Source: JAAFJM01 sp964529175 (GTDB lineage: Bacteria > Bacteroidota > Bacteroidia > UKL13-3). Taken from it: a DNA stretch of 64,000 nucleotides. Location: NCBI GenBank assembly GCA_964529175.1, contig CAZGVO010000007.1, positions 124,001-188,000 of the forward strand. The letters run 5' to 3'. The position numbers and the translations under genes were made by a program. Below, in pieces: positions 53,212-62,890 of this stretch (position 1 is its first letter; each line of letters opens with the position of its first letter). The notes under the pieces are model-generated. The model had not been told where the DNA came from, did no database searches, and saw nothing but the letters and a program-made list of their open reading frames with translations.

Positions 53212-55947
53212 TTAAACCAACAACTTAGCTTTTTCTAAAGCAGCTTGCAAACCGTTTACATCGTTTCCGCCAGCAGTGGCATAAAAGGGCTGGCCTCCGC
53301 CCCCACCTTTTATTTCCTTTGCTAAATCTTTCACAATATTACCAGCATGTAAACCTTTTTCTTTTACCAAATTATCGCTGATAATTACACTTAACATTGG
53401 TTTTTCATTTAGCACACAACCCAATACACAGAATAAATTTTCTACCTCTGTTTTTAGTTGGAATGAAAGATTTTTCAATTGCTCAGCATTGGAGATAGTT
53501 ATTAGTTGAACCAATACATTTATGCCATTCGAATTTCGAATTTCAGATTTAATATTTGTTTTGATAGCAACTGTTTTTTCATTTTCAAAAACTTCTAACT
53601 TCTTCAACAAATCTGCTTTTTCAGTCATTAATTGCTCCACAGATTTTACAATATCTTTTGAGTTTAATGTTTTACTTAAGCTATCAACAGTTAACTGCCA
53701 ACTGTCAACCAAGTTTTGAGCTGCATCAGCTGTAATGGCTTCAATTCTGCGCACACCAGCAGCTACAGCAGCCTCACTTACTATTTTAAACAAACCAATT
53801 TGACCAGTAGCTTTTACATGTGTTCCACCACAAAGTTCACGGCTGTATTTATCATCAAAAGTAATTACACGTACTGAATCGCCATATTTTTCGCCAAAAA
53901 GCATCATGGCTCCCATTGTTTGCGCTTCTTCAATAGGTACATTTCTGCGTTCATCTAAACTGATGTTTTCGCGTATTTTTTGGTTCACAATTTGTTCTAC
54001 TTGTGCTATTTCTTCTTTGGTCATAGCCGAGAAATGCGAGAAGTCAAAACGCAAATTTTCATTATTTACCAAACTACCTTTTTGTGCCACATGAGTGCCT
54101 AAAACTTGGCGCAGCGCAGCATGTAATAAATGCGTAGCAGAGTGGTTATTTTCGGTTAATTTACGTTTGGCAGTATCAACCGAAGCTGTAAAAATGGCTT
54201 CTACATTTTCGGGCAACGATTCGGTAAAATGAATGATTAAATTGTTTTCTTTTTTAGTATCAATAATGGCAATTTTTTCGTTGGCATTGCTAATAAAACC
54301 TGTATCTCCTATTTGCCCACCACCTTCAGGATAAAAAGGGGTTTGGTTAAATACCAATTGGTAACTTTCTTTTCCTTTGGCTTTTACTTTGCGGTATCTT
54401 ACAATTTGAATTTCAGCTTCAGTTTGGTCGTAACCAAGGAAAACGGTTTGGGTTTGTTGTGAAGACGTTGCATGCAACGTCTCTACCCAATCATCGGTAG
54501 TTAATTCAGTTGCTTTGCGTGAACGTGCTTTTTGTTCTTCTAAAGCTTTTTGGAAACCATCTTCGTCAACGGTAAAACCCCTTTCTGAAGCAATTAACCT
54601 TGTTAAATCTAATGGAAAACCAAATGTATCAAATAATTCAAAAGCTGTATAGCCTTTTAATACTAAAGCTCCTGCATCTTTTTTTCTTTGGTAATTTGCT
54701 GAAATAGATTTTTTCAATAATTCACTTAAATTTTCATTTGATTGTTCTACATCCAAATCAATTCCGTGTAAACCAATAGATAATCTATCTATTTCTATGT
54801 TTAATCGATTTATTCCATTTTCCAGGGTTCTTAAAAAAGAAACTTCTTCTTCTCTAATTACTTTGCTTACAAAATCCTTTTGTGCAAATAATTCAGGGAA
54901 AACATTTTTAAAACTATCAGCAATTAACAAAGCCAATTGACACATAAACGGTTCTTTAATGCCTAAAAACTGGTATTGGTAACGAACAGCCCTGCGCAAA
55001 ATTCTACGTATTACATAACCTGCACCATTATTACTTGGCAACTGTCCATCGGCTATGGCAAAACTAATGGCACGGATATGATCGGCCATTACACGCATAG
55101 CAATGTCTTGTTTGCTATCGCTAAATTGGTATTTTACACCAGAATGTTTTTCAATAAACTGAATGGTTGGTACAAAAACATCTGTATCGTAATTACTGGT
55201 TTTACCTTCTATGGCACGCACCAAACGTTCAAAACCCATTCCTGTATCTACATGTTGAGCAGGTAATTTTTCTAAACTTCCATCTGCCTTGCGATTAAAT
55301 TCCATGAACACATTGTTCCAAATTTCAATCACTTGCGGATGGTCATTGTTTACCAAAGTTTTTCCATCTACTAAAGCACGCTCAGCATCTGGGCGTAAGT
55401 CAATATGAATTTCAGAACAAGGACCACAAGGGCCGGTATCGCCCATTTCCCAAAAATTATCTTTTTTGTTTCCGTTTAAAATTCTGTCTTCAGCTATCCA
55501 AAGTTTCCAATTATCAAAAGCTTCTTGGTCAAAAGCCAAACCTTCTTTTGCATCACCCTCAAAAACCGTAACATACAATCTATCTTTAGGTAATTTGTAC
55601 ACATCAACCAAAAGCTCCCAAGCCCATTCAATGGCTTCTTTTTTAAAATAATCGCCAAAGCTCCAATTGCCCAACATTTCAAACATAGTATGGTGATAAG
55701 TATCTACTCCCACTTCTTCCAAATCGTTATGTTTTCCGCTAACACGCAAACATTTTTGAGTATCAACCACACGTTTGTACTTCGGTGTTTCGTTACCCAA
55801 AAACCAATCTTTAAATTGGTTCATACCGGCATTGGTAAACATTAAAGTTGGATCGTTTTTTACTACAATGGGTGCCGAAGGAACAATTGTGTGCCCTTTT
55901 CCTTCAAAAAATTTTAAAAATTGGTTGCGTATTTCTCCTGATGTCAT
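53212..55947 (-). CDS. alaS: Alanyl-tRNA synthetase with repeat-like insertions
   Basis: A 911-residue class II synthetase, somewhat longer than the ~870 usual for the family. It has the catalytic core (FTNAGMNQFKDWFLG; VDTYHHTMFEMLGNWSFGDY), the editing domain (NHSATHLLHAALRQ; RELCGGTHV zinc ligands) and the C-Ala domain (EIKGGGGGQPFYATAGG). Three short segments look like in-frame insertions of genomic repeat DNA: residues ~489-496 (a perfect 20-bp palindrome), ~747-755 (VDSWQLTVDS) and ~800-808 (KSEIRNSN), all at surface or linker positions. It attaches alanine to tRNA-Ala and must be functional as an essential enzyme. Confidence 0.97.
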   Translation of the reverse strand: MTSGEIRNQFLKFFEGKGHTIVPSAPIVVKNDPTLMFTNAGMNQFKDWFLGNETPKYKRVVDTQKCLRVSGKHNDLEEVGVDTYHHTMFEMLGNWSFGDYFKKEAIEWAWELLVDVYKLPKDRLYVTVFEGDAKEGLAFDQEAFDNWKLWIAEDRILNGNKKDNFWEMGDTGPCGPCSEIHIDLRPDAERALVDGKTLVNNDHPQVIEIWNNVFMEFNRKADGSLEKLPAQHVDTGMGFERLVRAIEGKTSNYDTDVFVPTIQFIEKHSGVKYQFSDSKQDIAMRVMADHIRAISFAIADGQLPSNNGAGYVIRRILRRAVRYQYQFLGIKEPFMCQLALLIADSFKNVFPELFAQKDFVSKVIREEEVSFLRTLENGINRLNIEIDRLSIGLHGIDLDVEQSNENLSELLKKSISANYQRKKDAGALVLKGYTAFELFDTFGFPLDLTRLIASERGFTVDEDGFQKALEEQKARSRKATELTTDDWVETLHATSSQQTQTVFLGYDQTEAEIQIVRYRKVKAKGKESYQLVFNQTPFYPEGGGQIGDTGFISNANEKIAIIDTKKENNLIIHFTESLPENVEAIFTASVDTAKRKLTENNHSATHLLHAALRQVLGTHVAQKGSLVNNENLRFDFSHFSAMTKEEIAQVEQIVNQKIRENISLDERRNVPIEEAQTMGAMMLFGEKYGDSVRVITFDDKYSRELCGGTHVKATGQIGLFKIVSEAAVAAGVRRIEAITADAAQNLVDSWQLTVDSLSKTLNSKDIVKSVEQLMTEKADLLKKLEVFENEKTVAIKTNIKSEIRNSNGINVLVQLITISNAEQLKNLSFQLKTEVENLFCVLGCVLNEKPMLSVIISDNLVKEKGLHAGNIVKDLAKEIKGGGGGQPFYATAGGNDVNGLQAALEKAKLLV
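54463..54482. repeat. 20-bp perfect palindrome inside alaS
   Basis: AGACGTTGCA/TGCAACGTCT with no spacer, followed by CTAC on the plus strand. It belongs in appearance to the (GT)AGAGACG...CGTCTCTAC class of dispersed palindromes. It encodes part of ETLHATSSQ in frame. Confidence 0.75.
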
Positions 55948-56082
55948 GTGAGTTACAAAAATCTATGATGTAAATGCTAAAAAATTGGTTTAAATTAATA
56001 TTTTCGCCTCTTGCTAATTTTAAAAATATAAATAGCTGAAACAAGGTTTCAATATAAATATTTTTTATTCATAACTAAAAGC

Positions 56083-57048
56083 GTGGCAAAGATAAAATAC
56101 TTTTACAATCCAAATAAGCTCGACTTTGAAAAAGTTCGCACCAGTTTTACCACGGTAATTTGGCGCGTATTTGGCTTTTTATCAGCGTCATTGGTATCAG
56201 GAGCCATTATTGTATTAGCACTTTATAGTTTTATTGACTCTCCAAAAGAAAAAATTTTACAGCGCGAAAACAAGCAATACAAAGACCAATTACGCAGATT
56301 ACAAACACGAGTAAATGAGCTAAGTATGGTGCTTGGCGAATTACAAGATAGAGATGCACAAATTTACAGGACTATTTTTGAGGCTGACCCAATCAGTTTT
56401 AAGCCAAAATTTAATCCTAATGATAGAAAATACAAGCTGGCCGAAGGTTTTGACGATGCTGAAGTTATTAATGATTTAAATAACAAAGTAGAAAACATTA
56501 CCAATTTAGTTGCTATGCAATCAAAATCGTTTGATGAATTGAAAAAATTAGCTGATAGCAAACAAGATTTTTTGGCTTCTATACCAGCTATTCAGCCTAT
56601 TGCCAATAAAGATTTAAAACGCATTGCTTCTGGTTTTGGTTATAGAATTCATCCTATTTATAAAACCACTAAGTTTCACTCTGGAATTGATTTTACAGCA
56701 CCAACCAGAACACCAGTGTATGCTACAGGAAACGGAACGGTAAGTTTTGCTAAATACGAAGGCCGCGGCTATGGAAACCATATTATTATTAATCACGGAT
56801 TTGGTTATAAAAGTTTATATGGGCATTTAAGCAGCATTGAAGTTTTTGAACGCCAAAAAGTAAAACGTGGCGAACTAATTGGTTATGTGGGAAATACAGG
56901 AACATCAACTGCACCACATTTACATTACGAGGTAGTAAAAGGTGAGAAAAAAGTAAACCCAATCAATTACTTCTTTAACGATATTAGCGAAGCCGATTAC
57001 GAAGCTATTCGTGATATTTCGGCTCGTCCTACCCAATCATTTGATTAA
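56083..57048 (+). CDS. M23 (LytM-type) cell-wall peptidase or activator
   Basis: A 321-residue protein starting at GTG 56083; no better ATG exists. There is one membrane span at ~28-48 (VFGFLSASLVSGAIIVLALY), a coiled coil at ~55-90 (LRRLQTRVNELSMVLGELQD), and a LytM domain at ~185-300 with HSGIDFTAP (His, Asp zinc ligands), YKSLYGHLSS and TAPHLHYEVVK (HxH). The full metal-binding set suggests an active endopeptidase on peptidoglycan crosslinks, anchored in the inner membrane. It is divergent from alaS. Confidence 0.9.
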   Translation: MAKIKYFYNPNKLDFEKVRTSFTTVIWRVFGFLSASLVSGAIIVLALYSFIDSPKEKILQRENKQYKDQLRRLQTRVNELSMVLGELQDRDAQIYRTIFEADPISFKPKFNPNDRKYKLAEGFDDAEVINDLNNKVENITNLVAMQSKSFDELKKLADSKQDFLASIPAIQPIANKDLKRIASGFGYRIHPIYKTTKFHSGIDFTAPTRTPVYATGNGTVSFAKYEGRGYGNHIIINHGFGYKSLYGHLSSIEVFERQKVKRGELIGYVGNTGTSTAPHLHYEVVKGEKKVNPINYFFNDISEADYEAIRDISARPTQSFD

Positions 57049-57198
57049 GGAAATTACCTGATTTATTTTGCAACTGTCTTTAAATGTACTTTTTGCAAAA
57101 CACTTTGTGCGAAATTTATTTTAATAAAAAATGAAACTATTATTAGTTTTTTAAAAATAATTTACTTTATTTGTTATTAGATAAATTTTATAAACGGT

Positions 57199-57831
57199 AT
57201 GAAAAACTTATTTTTAGCGTTGGTTTTTGTTACAATCGGCAAGGTTTCAATTGCTACAGATTGTAATTTTCAGTTAGGTTTTGCGGGTAAAAATAATACT
57301 TGGAAAACGTTAAGCTATACTGTTTCAAATGGTGTAATTTATGTAGATGTAGATTCAGAAATGGATAGCATAAGTTTCCAAGTTTTAAAAAACAGTGGAT
57401 GCACTAACACTTACGAAATAAACTCGCATTTATTCAACGAAGAAGCACTTGCTGTAAATAAAAAAGGTAGTGAAATAAAAACTACTTCTTCAGGTGGCTT
57501 GCACAAAATATTGATTGTTGGCCCAAATAATAGCGATTGGTATAAAATTTTTATTAGAGTAACAAAACCCACCAATGTTTCTAACTTATTATCAAACAGC
57601 AACTTAAGTATTTACCCAAATCCTGCTACTAGCAACTTTTTTGTAGAAAATGCTGCTCAAGTTGAAACAGTTAAAATACACGATATTACAGGTGCTGTGG
57701 TATTGGTAGTTGAAAATACTTTTAGAAAAGATGTATTGGATATTGATATTGCAAAATTACCTGCAGGCCAATATTTCATAGCATTTCATAACGACAAAAC
57801 TAAAGTAACTAAAAAAATAGTGAAATTATAA
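57199..57831 (+). CDS. T9SS-secreted protein of unknown function
   Basis: A 210-residue protein with a signal peptide (MKNLFLALVFVTIGKVSIAT) and a C-terminal type A sorting domain (~135-210: LSIYPNPATSNFFVENAAQ, VKIHDITGAVVLV, LPAGQYFIAFHNDKTKVTKK, IVKL). The 115 residues between show no known domain. It should be exported by type IX secretion and anchored or released. Single gene with a strong terminator. Confidence 0.88.
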   Translation: MKNLFLALVFVTIGKVSIATDCNFQLGFAGKNNTWKTLSYTVSNGVIYVDVDSEMDSISFQVLKNSGCTNTYEINSHLFNEEALAVNKKGSEIKTTSSGGLHKILIVGPNNSDWYKIFIRVTKPTNVSNLLSNSNLSIYPNPATSNFFVENAAQVETVKIHDITGAVVLVVENTFRKDVLDIDIAKLPAGQYFIAFHNDKTKVTKKIVKL

Positions 57832-57851
57832 TCAATATAACTTTAAGCCAT

Positions 57852-57889
57852 AAAAAAAGCGCTGAATTTAACCATTCAGCGCTTTTTTT
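57852..57889 (+). terminator. Terminator after the T9SS protein gene
   Basis: A 16-bp perfect stem, AAAAAAAGCGCTGAAT (57852-57867) against ATTCAGCGCTTTTTTT (57874-57889), loop 6 nt. Confidence 0.92.
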
Positions 57890-57918
57890 ATTTTAGGGTG
57901 AAACCACCTAAATATATA

Positions 57919-57984
57919 GGGCAGACACGTAGGTCTGCCCCAACTGGTCTGACCCAACAGTTTGCCCTAGCAGGCTTGCTCCAA
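57919..57984. repeat. GC-rich intergenic palindromic repeat
   Basis: GGGCAGAC (57919-57926) pairs with GTCTGCCC (57933-57940), then degenerate copies of the same word follow (GGTCTGACCCAAC, GTTTGCCCTAGC, GCTTGCTCCAAC). This looks like a dispersed palindrome with short tandem decay products, between the terminator and the 3' end of the DEAD-box gene. Confidence 0.55.
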
Positions 57985-57994
57985 CGTTTATCGT

Positions 57995-59323
57995 TTACGA
58001 GGCTTCTTCAATTTTTACTTTAATTTTCTTTAGCTTTTCGTTTTTAACTTTAGCCAATACATCGCGCACTTTTTTGCGGTTAATGGCAACGTAAGATGAA
58101 TGGTCTAAAATGGTAATTAAACCTAAGTCTTCGGTGGTTAAATCGCCTTTTTTCATAAACAAACCAGCTATATCGCCTTTACTAATTTTATCTTTTTTGC
58201 CTGCACTAATATAAATACATTCAAAAGTGGGAGGTGCAGGTAATTTCATTTCTTCAGGAAGTGAAATTTCTTTAAAATCTTTCTTATGCATATAAATTGG
58301 CAAAGTTTCGTCTTCGGCCAAAATTAAATAGGCTTCTCCATCGGCATGCATGCGGGCTGTACGTCCGTTTCTGTGAATAAACTCTTCGTGGTGAACTGGC
58401 ATTTGGTAATGTACTACATGTTTAATTTCAGGAATATCTAATCCACGAGCAGCCAAATCCGTTGCAATTAACACATTGCAAGCACCACCTCTAAATTTAA
58501 TTAAATTCTTTTCGCGGTCAATTTGTTCTAAATCGCCATGAAATACACCATGTGCAAAACGGTATTTATCAAGCACACCACTAATTCTATTAACAGCATC
58601 TTTATGATTACAAAAAACCAAACAAACCTCTTGGTTAAAACCTGCAATTAAACGCATTAAGGTTTCTACCTTTTCGGTACTTTCGGTTTTTACTAAGTTT
58701 AACTTCAATTTCGATTCTACTTCTTTATGCTGAAAATCTAAAGTTTCCACACTTAAAAAAGGTAAAAACTTAGGCAATTCATCAAGCCTTGTAGCCGAAG
58801 TTAAAATATGGCTTTGATTTTTATTGAGCGAAAAGAAAATGGTTTTTAATTGTTCATGAAAACCCATTTGTAACGATTTATCAAACTCATCTAAAACCAC
58901 ATAATGAATGGTGGAAGGGTCAAACGATTTACGTTCAATATGATCGGCCAAACGACCGGGTGTTCCAATTATGACTGCTGGCGCTTCGCTCAAACTATTT
59001 TGTTCAATTTTAAACGAATGACCTCCATAACAACAAGTTGCTTTAAAGGTGGTCTTCATATTTTTAAAAACCGTTTCTATTTGAATAGCTAGCTCGCGCG
59101 AGGGAGTAACAATTAAAGCTTGAACGCCTTTTTTATCGGCTTGTAAAGTATTAAGCACTGGAATTAAAAACGACAGTGTTTTGCCCGAACCGGTGGGCGC
59201 TATAATCATTAAATTTTTACTCGTTCCTGCTTTTTCTAAAACTGCTAATTGCATATCGTTAAAACTTTCGATAGAAAGATTAGCCAATGTTTTAGCATGA
59301 ATTGCATTAAAATTATTTTGCAT
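57995..59323 (-). CDS. DEAD-box RNA helicase (DbpA-like)
   Basis: A 442-residue helicase: motif I APTGSGKTLSF, Ia PSRELAIQ, Ib GTPGRL, II DEFD (a DExD variant), III SAT, IV VLIATDLAARGLDIPE and VI HRNGRTARM. The C-terminal ~75 residues (ISAGKKDKISKGDIAGLFMK, then YVAINRKKVRDVLAKVK) match the RNA-binding domain of DbpA-type helicases, which act in 50S ribosome assembly. Single gene. Confidence 0.88.
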   Translation of the reverse strand: MQNNFNAIHAKTLANLSIESFNDMQLAVLEKAGTSKNLMIIAPTGSGKTLSFLIPVLNTLQADKKGVQALIVTPSRELAIQIETVFKNMKTTFKATCCYGGHSFKIEQNSLSEAPAVIIGTPGRLADHIERKSFDPSTIHYVVLDEFDKSLQMGFHEQLKTIFFSLNKNQSHILTSATRLDELPKFLPFLSVETLDFQHKEVESKLKLNLVKTESTEKVETLMRLIAGFNQEVCLVFCNHKDAVNRISGVLDKYRFAHGVFHGDLEQIDREKNLIKFRGGACNVLIATDLAARGLDIPEIKHVVHYQMPVHHEEFIHRNGRTARMHADGEAYLILAEDETLPIYMHKKDFKEISLPEEMKLPAPPTFECIYISAGKKDKISKGDIAGLFMKKGDLTTEDLGLITILDHSSYVAINRKKVRDVLAKVKNEKLKKIKVKIEEAS

Positions 59324-59446
59324 GGCGCAAAGGTAAGCTAAATAAAAGTTGATTGGTTTATAAAGTTAATTAGTAAGTTAAGAAGTTTTGATTTAAAAGT
59401 GTTGTAGTAATAAATTTAATTAATTATTGTTGTTAAAAAAATTGCT

Positions 59447-59839
59447 ATGATAACCATAAACGCTCAAATAGGTACCGATAGTTATACTACCCAAATACAA
59501 TCGGCTAATCATAGTATTTTAGCTGATGAGCCAATTGAAGATGGCGGCAAAGACTTAGGCTTTTCGCCTTCTGATTTAATTACTTCATCGCTTGCAGCAT
59601 GCACCGTTATTACTGTTAGGATGTATGCAAACAGAAAAAATTGGCCCGTAGAGAGTATTCATGTAACCGTTAATTTTGAAAGAGATAACGAAAAAAATAT
59701 TTCGAAATTTGAGAGGCAGCTTACCATAAACGGTAATTTAACCGAAGAGCAAAGAGTAAGATTATTGGCCATTGCCAAACAATGCTATATTCATAAAGTA
59801 TTAACTAACCCAATTGAAATAACCACCCATTTATTATAA
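59447..59839 (+). CDS. OsmC family peroxiredoxin-like protein
   Basis: A 130-residue OsmC/Ohr-superfamily protein. The single family cysteine lies in SSLAACTVITVRMYA; the second cysteine is in AIAKQCYIHKVL. It probably reduces organic peroxides or binds thiols. It precedes a CDGSH protein by 6 bp, an arrangement common in Bacteroidota. Confidence 0.9.
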   Translation: MITINAQIGTDSYTTQIQSANHSILADEPIEDGGKDLGFSPSDLITSSLAACTVITVRMYANRKNWPVESIHVTVNFERDNEKNISKFERQLTINGNLTEEQRVRLLAIAKQCYIHKVLTNPIEITTHLL

Positions 59840-59845
59840 AAAAAC

Positions 59846-60268
59846 ATGAAAGACATTACCAAAACCTACACCAATGGCGAAATAACAATAGTTTGGAAGC
59901 CAAACACCTGTATTCATTCACGCATTTGTTTTTCAGGATTAGGAAAAGTATTCAATCCATCTGAGCGTCCTTGGGTAAAACCTGAAAATGCTACTACTGA
60001 AGAGTTGATGGCGCAAATAGATAAATGTCCTAGTGGTGCTTTGAGCTATTATAAAAACAATGAAGCCAAAACTGAAAATGTGGAGGTGGAAACCATTGCC
60101 GAAGTTTCAGAAAACGGGCCTTTATTGGTTTATGGAAATTTAAAGGTGAAAAAAAATGATGGAACCATTGAGCAAAAAAACAAAGTAACTGCTTTTTGTC
60201 GTTGTGGTGCCTCTGGCAATAAACCTTACTGCGATGGCAGTCACCGCAAAATTGATTTTAAAGGATAA
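59846..60268 (+). CDS. Fer4_19 plus CDGSH iron-sulfur protein
   Basis: A 140-residue protein with two iron-sulfur modules. Residues ~1-70 are a divergent 4Fe-4S mono-cluster domain (NTCIHSRICFSGLGKVF, then DKCPSGALSYY). Residues ~75-140 contain the CDGSH motif FCRCGASGNKPYCDGSHRK, which binds a 2Fe-2S cluster with Cys3-His ligation. It probably transfers or senses electrons together with the OsmC protein encoded just upstream. Confidence 0.9.
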   Translation: MKDITKTYTNGEITIVWKPNTCIHSRICFSGLGKVFNPSERPWVKPENATTEELMAQIDKCPSGALSYYKNNEAKTENVEVETIAEVSENGPLLVYGNLKVKKNDGTIEQKNKVTAFCRCGASGNKPYCDGSHRKIDFKG

Positions 60269-60276
60269 AGCGTATT

Positions 60277-61170
60277 TTGGAAAACAAAAAGTACTTAATT
60301 AGTATAGTTGGGCCAACAGCTGTGGGTAAAACGGCTTTGGCTATCGAACTAGCTAAACACTATAAAACAGTAATTCTTTCGGCTGATAGCAGACAATTTT
60401 ACAAAGAAATAAGCATTGGTACAGCCAAACCAAGCCAAGATGAATTAAACGCAGTAAAACACTATTTTATTGATAATAAAAGTGTAACTGAAACTTATTC
60501 GGCAGGCGATTTTGAACGCGATGCAATTGATTTATTATCAGGACTTTACAAAACTAAGGATGTGGTAATTTTGGTTGGAGGTAGTGGCTTGTATATCAAA
60601 GCATTATGGGATGGATTAGATGAAATGCCTCCTGTTGATGAAGCATTTAGACAAGAATTAATCACTAATTTTGAGCAAAAAGGTATAACCTATTTGCAAG
60701 AAAAACTAAGGGAATTAGATGCCGATAAATTACAAAATATGGATGCCCAAAACCCACAACGTTTAATGAGGGCCATAGAAATTGCAAGTCAAAATGTAAC
60801 CTTTAATAAAGTTAAACCAAAGCGTCCTTTTGAGGTAATAAAAATTTGTTTGAACAAAGACCGAGAACAACTTTACGATACCATTAACAAACGAGTGGAT
60901 ATAATGATAAACAATGGTTTGTTAAAAGAGTGCGAACAAATGGTAGATTTTAAAAATCATTATGCACTAAAAACGGTAGGTTACACCGAAGTTTTTGAGT
61001 TTTTTGATGGCATTCATTCATTGCCAAAGGCTATAGAATTAATTAAACAACATAGCCGAAATTATGCTAAAAGACAAATAACTTGGTTTAAGCGAGAAAC
61101 TGATTTACAGTGGTTTGAACCAAATGAAACCGCAAAAATTATTGAATTTATAAATAATAAAATGGCATAA
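60277..61170 (+). CDS. miaA: tRNA dimethylallyltransferase MiaA
   Basis: A 297-residue protein: P-loop SIVGPTAVGKTALAIEL, SADSRQFYKEISIGTAKPS (substrate binding), GGSGLYIKAL, and the C-terminal QITWFKRETDLQWF. It adds the isoprenoid to A37 of tRNAs reading UNN codons. The frame opens with TTG at 60277, eight bases after the upstream stop, and there is no ATG or GTG before the P-loop, so a TTG start is required. Confidence 0.95.
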   Translation: MENKKYLISIVGPTAVGKTALAIELAKHYKTVILSADSRQFYKEISIGTAKPSQDELNAVKHYFIDNKSVTETYSAGDFERDAIDLLSGLYKTKDVVILVGGSGLYIKALWDGLDEMPPVDEAFRQELITNFEQKGITYLQEKLRELDADKLQNMDAQNPQRLMRAIEIASQNVTFNKVKPKRPFEVIKICLNKDREQLYDTINKRVDIMINNGLLKECEQMVDFKNHYALKTVGYTEVFEFFDGIHSLPKAIELIKQHSRNYAKRQITWFKRETDLQWFEPNETAKIIEFINNKMA

Positions 61171-61191
61171 AAAAAGTTTGTTATTTTTTTG

Positions 61192-61199
61192 TACTTTTG
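61192..61199 (+). promoter_or_regulatory. Bacteroidota -7 promoter element before terC
   Basis: TACTTTTG matches TAnnTTTG exactly and lies 34 bp before the ATG at 61233. A TTTG at 61177-61180 is closer than the ideal -33 spacing, so the upstream box is uncertain. Confidence 0.55.
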
Positions 61200-61232
61200 C
61201 GGTTCAAAAAATAATCCACTTTCTTTTTAACT

Positions 61233-61970
61233 ATGATTGAATTTTTAAGCTCTCCAGAAGCTTGGTTAAGTTTATTTACTTTAACCATCCTAGAAATTGT
61301 ACTTGGTGTAGATAACATCATTTTTATTTCTATCATTACAGGAAAACTACCTAAATTACAACAACTTAAAGCCAGAAGATTAGGATTATTTTTAGCCTTA
61401 TTCATTCGTATTATTTTACTTGCTTTCATAAGCAAAATTGTTCATGAATTAACTGATGATATTATTACCTTAGCTGGTATTGGCTTTAGCTGGCGAGATA
61501 TTATTTTATTGGCTGGTGGTGTATTTTTATTATACAAAAGCAGCATTGAACTTTACGAAAAACTTGAAAAAGGCCATGATGAAGGTGAAGCTAAATCAAA
61601 ATACAATTCGTTTTGGAATGTAGTAATGCAAGTTATTGTTATTGATATTGTATTCTCGTTCGATAGTATTTTAACTGCTGTTGCAATATCTGATCATATT
61701 GAAATTATGGTTACTGCTGTTATTTTATCAATGATTGTAATGATGATATTTGCTCAAAAAGTGGGCGACTTTATTAACGATAATCCATCAATGAAAATTT
61801 TAGCTTTGGCTTTCTTATTAATGATTGGTGGCTTGTTAACAGTAGAAGCTTTCGAAATTCATGTAGAGAAATCATATATTTATTTTGCTTTGGCATTTAG
61901 TATTTTAGTGGAAATGTTAAACTTACGTTACCGCAAAAATGTAAGTAAAGGTAAATTTAATAATCACTAA
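61233..61970 (+). CDS. TerC family integral membrane protein
   Basis: A 245-residue protein with about seven membrane helices. Family signatures with membrane acidic residues: TLTILEIVLGVDNIIFISI and VIDIVFSFDSILTAVAISDH. TerC/Alx proteins export manganese or other metals, often at the site of protein translocation. It has its own -7 promoter element and is followed 17 bp later by folD. Confidence 0.93.
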   Translation: MIEFLSSPEAWLSLFTLTILEIVLGVDNIIFISIITGKLPKLQQLKARRLGLFLALFIRIILLAFISKIVHELTDDIITLAGIGFSWRDIILLAGGVFLLYKSSIELYEKLEKGHDEGEAKSKYNSFWNVVMQVIVIDIVFSFDSILTAVAISDHIEIMVTAVILSMIVMMIFAQKVGDFINDNPSMKILALAFLLMIGGLLTVEAFEIHVEKSYIYFALAFSILVEMLNLRYRKNVSKGKFNNH

Positions 61971-61987
61971 TTAAAGCAATTTAAACC

Positions 61988-62845
61988 ATGCAAATTTTAA
62001 ACGGAAACGAAGTAGCCAAACAAATAAAACTTGAAATAAAAGCCGAAGTAGAACAACTAGTAGCCAATGGTTCAAAAAAACCTCATTTGGCTGCCATTTT
62101 AGTTGGAAACGATGGTGCAAGTATGACCTACGTAGCTGCTAAAGCTAAGGACTGCGAACAAGTTGGTTTTGATTCTACCGTTTTACGTTTTGATGCTTCC
62201 ATAACCGAAGCAGAATTGCTAAATGAAGTTGAAAAAATTAATAATAACCCCGAAATAGATGGGCTAATAGTTCAGTTACCTTTACCTAAACACATTAATG
62301 AAAAAAAGGTAACTGAAACTATTAAATGGCAAAAAGATGTAGATGGTTTTCATCCATACAATGTAGGGTTAATGTTTAAAGGGTTGCCTTGCTATTTACC
62401 TGCTACTCCATTTGGAATTATTAAATTATTGGAGCATTACAATATTGAAACCACTGGTAAAAATTGTGTTGTTATTGGTCGTAGTGATATTGTGGGTAAA
62501 CCAATGAGTGCATTGATGCTTAACAAAAACTGTACGGTTACTATTTGCCACAGTAAAACGGTAGATATTAACTCATTTACTCAAAAAGCTGATATTTTAA
62601 TAGCTGCGGTTGGTATTCCAAACTATGTTAAAGCCGAAATGGTAAAACAAGGTGCAGTGGTTATTGATGTTGGCATTACCCGTGTAGACGATAATACCGA
62701 GAAAGGCTATAAACTAGTGGGCGATGTTGATTTCGAAAATGTATCAAAAGTAGCTGGATATATTACTCCTGTTCCTGGTGGTGTTGGCCCTATGACTCGC
62801 GTTGGCTTATTGCTAAATACATTGCTTGCTGTAAAAGCTAAGTAA
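61988..62845 (+). CDS. folD: FolD, methylenetetrahydrofolate dehydrogenase/cyclohydrolase
   Basis: A 285-residue bifunctional one-carbon enzyme. Motifs: SMTYVAAKAKDCEQVG (catalytic Lys in YxxxK), DGLIVQLPLPKHI, VVIGRSDIVGKPMSALML (NADP site) and YITPVPGGVGPMTRVGLL. It oxidises 5,10-methylene-THF and hydrolyses methenyl-THF to 10-formyl-THF. Confidence 0.97.
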   Translation: MQILNGNEVAKQIKLEIKAEVEQLVANGSKKPHLAAILVGNDGASMTYVAAKAKDCEQVGFDSTVLRFDASITEAELLNEVEKINNNPEIDGLIVQLPLPKHINEKKVTETIKWQKDVDGFHPYNVGLMFKGLPCYLPATPFGIIKLLEHYNIETTGKNCVVIGRSDIVGKPMSALMLNKNCTVTICHSKTVDINSFTQKADILIAAVGIPNYVKAEMVKQGAVVIDVGITRVDDNTEKGYKLVGDVDFENVSKVAGYITPVPGGVGPMTRVGLLLNTLLAVKAK

Positions 62846-62890
62846 TTTATTATCATTGCAGTACAAAAAAACTTTCAAACTTTTATTTTA

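Noticed and set aside
61181..61435. 84-codon minus-strand frame over the terC promoter and start
   Set aside because: Overlaps a clear promoter element and terC coding sequence on the other strand.
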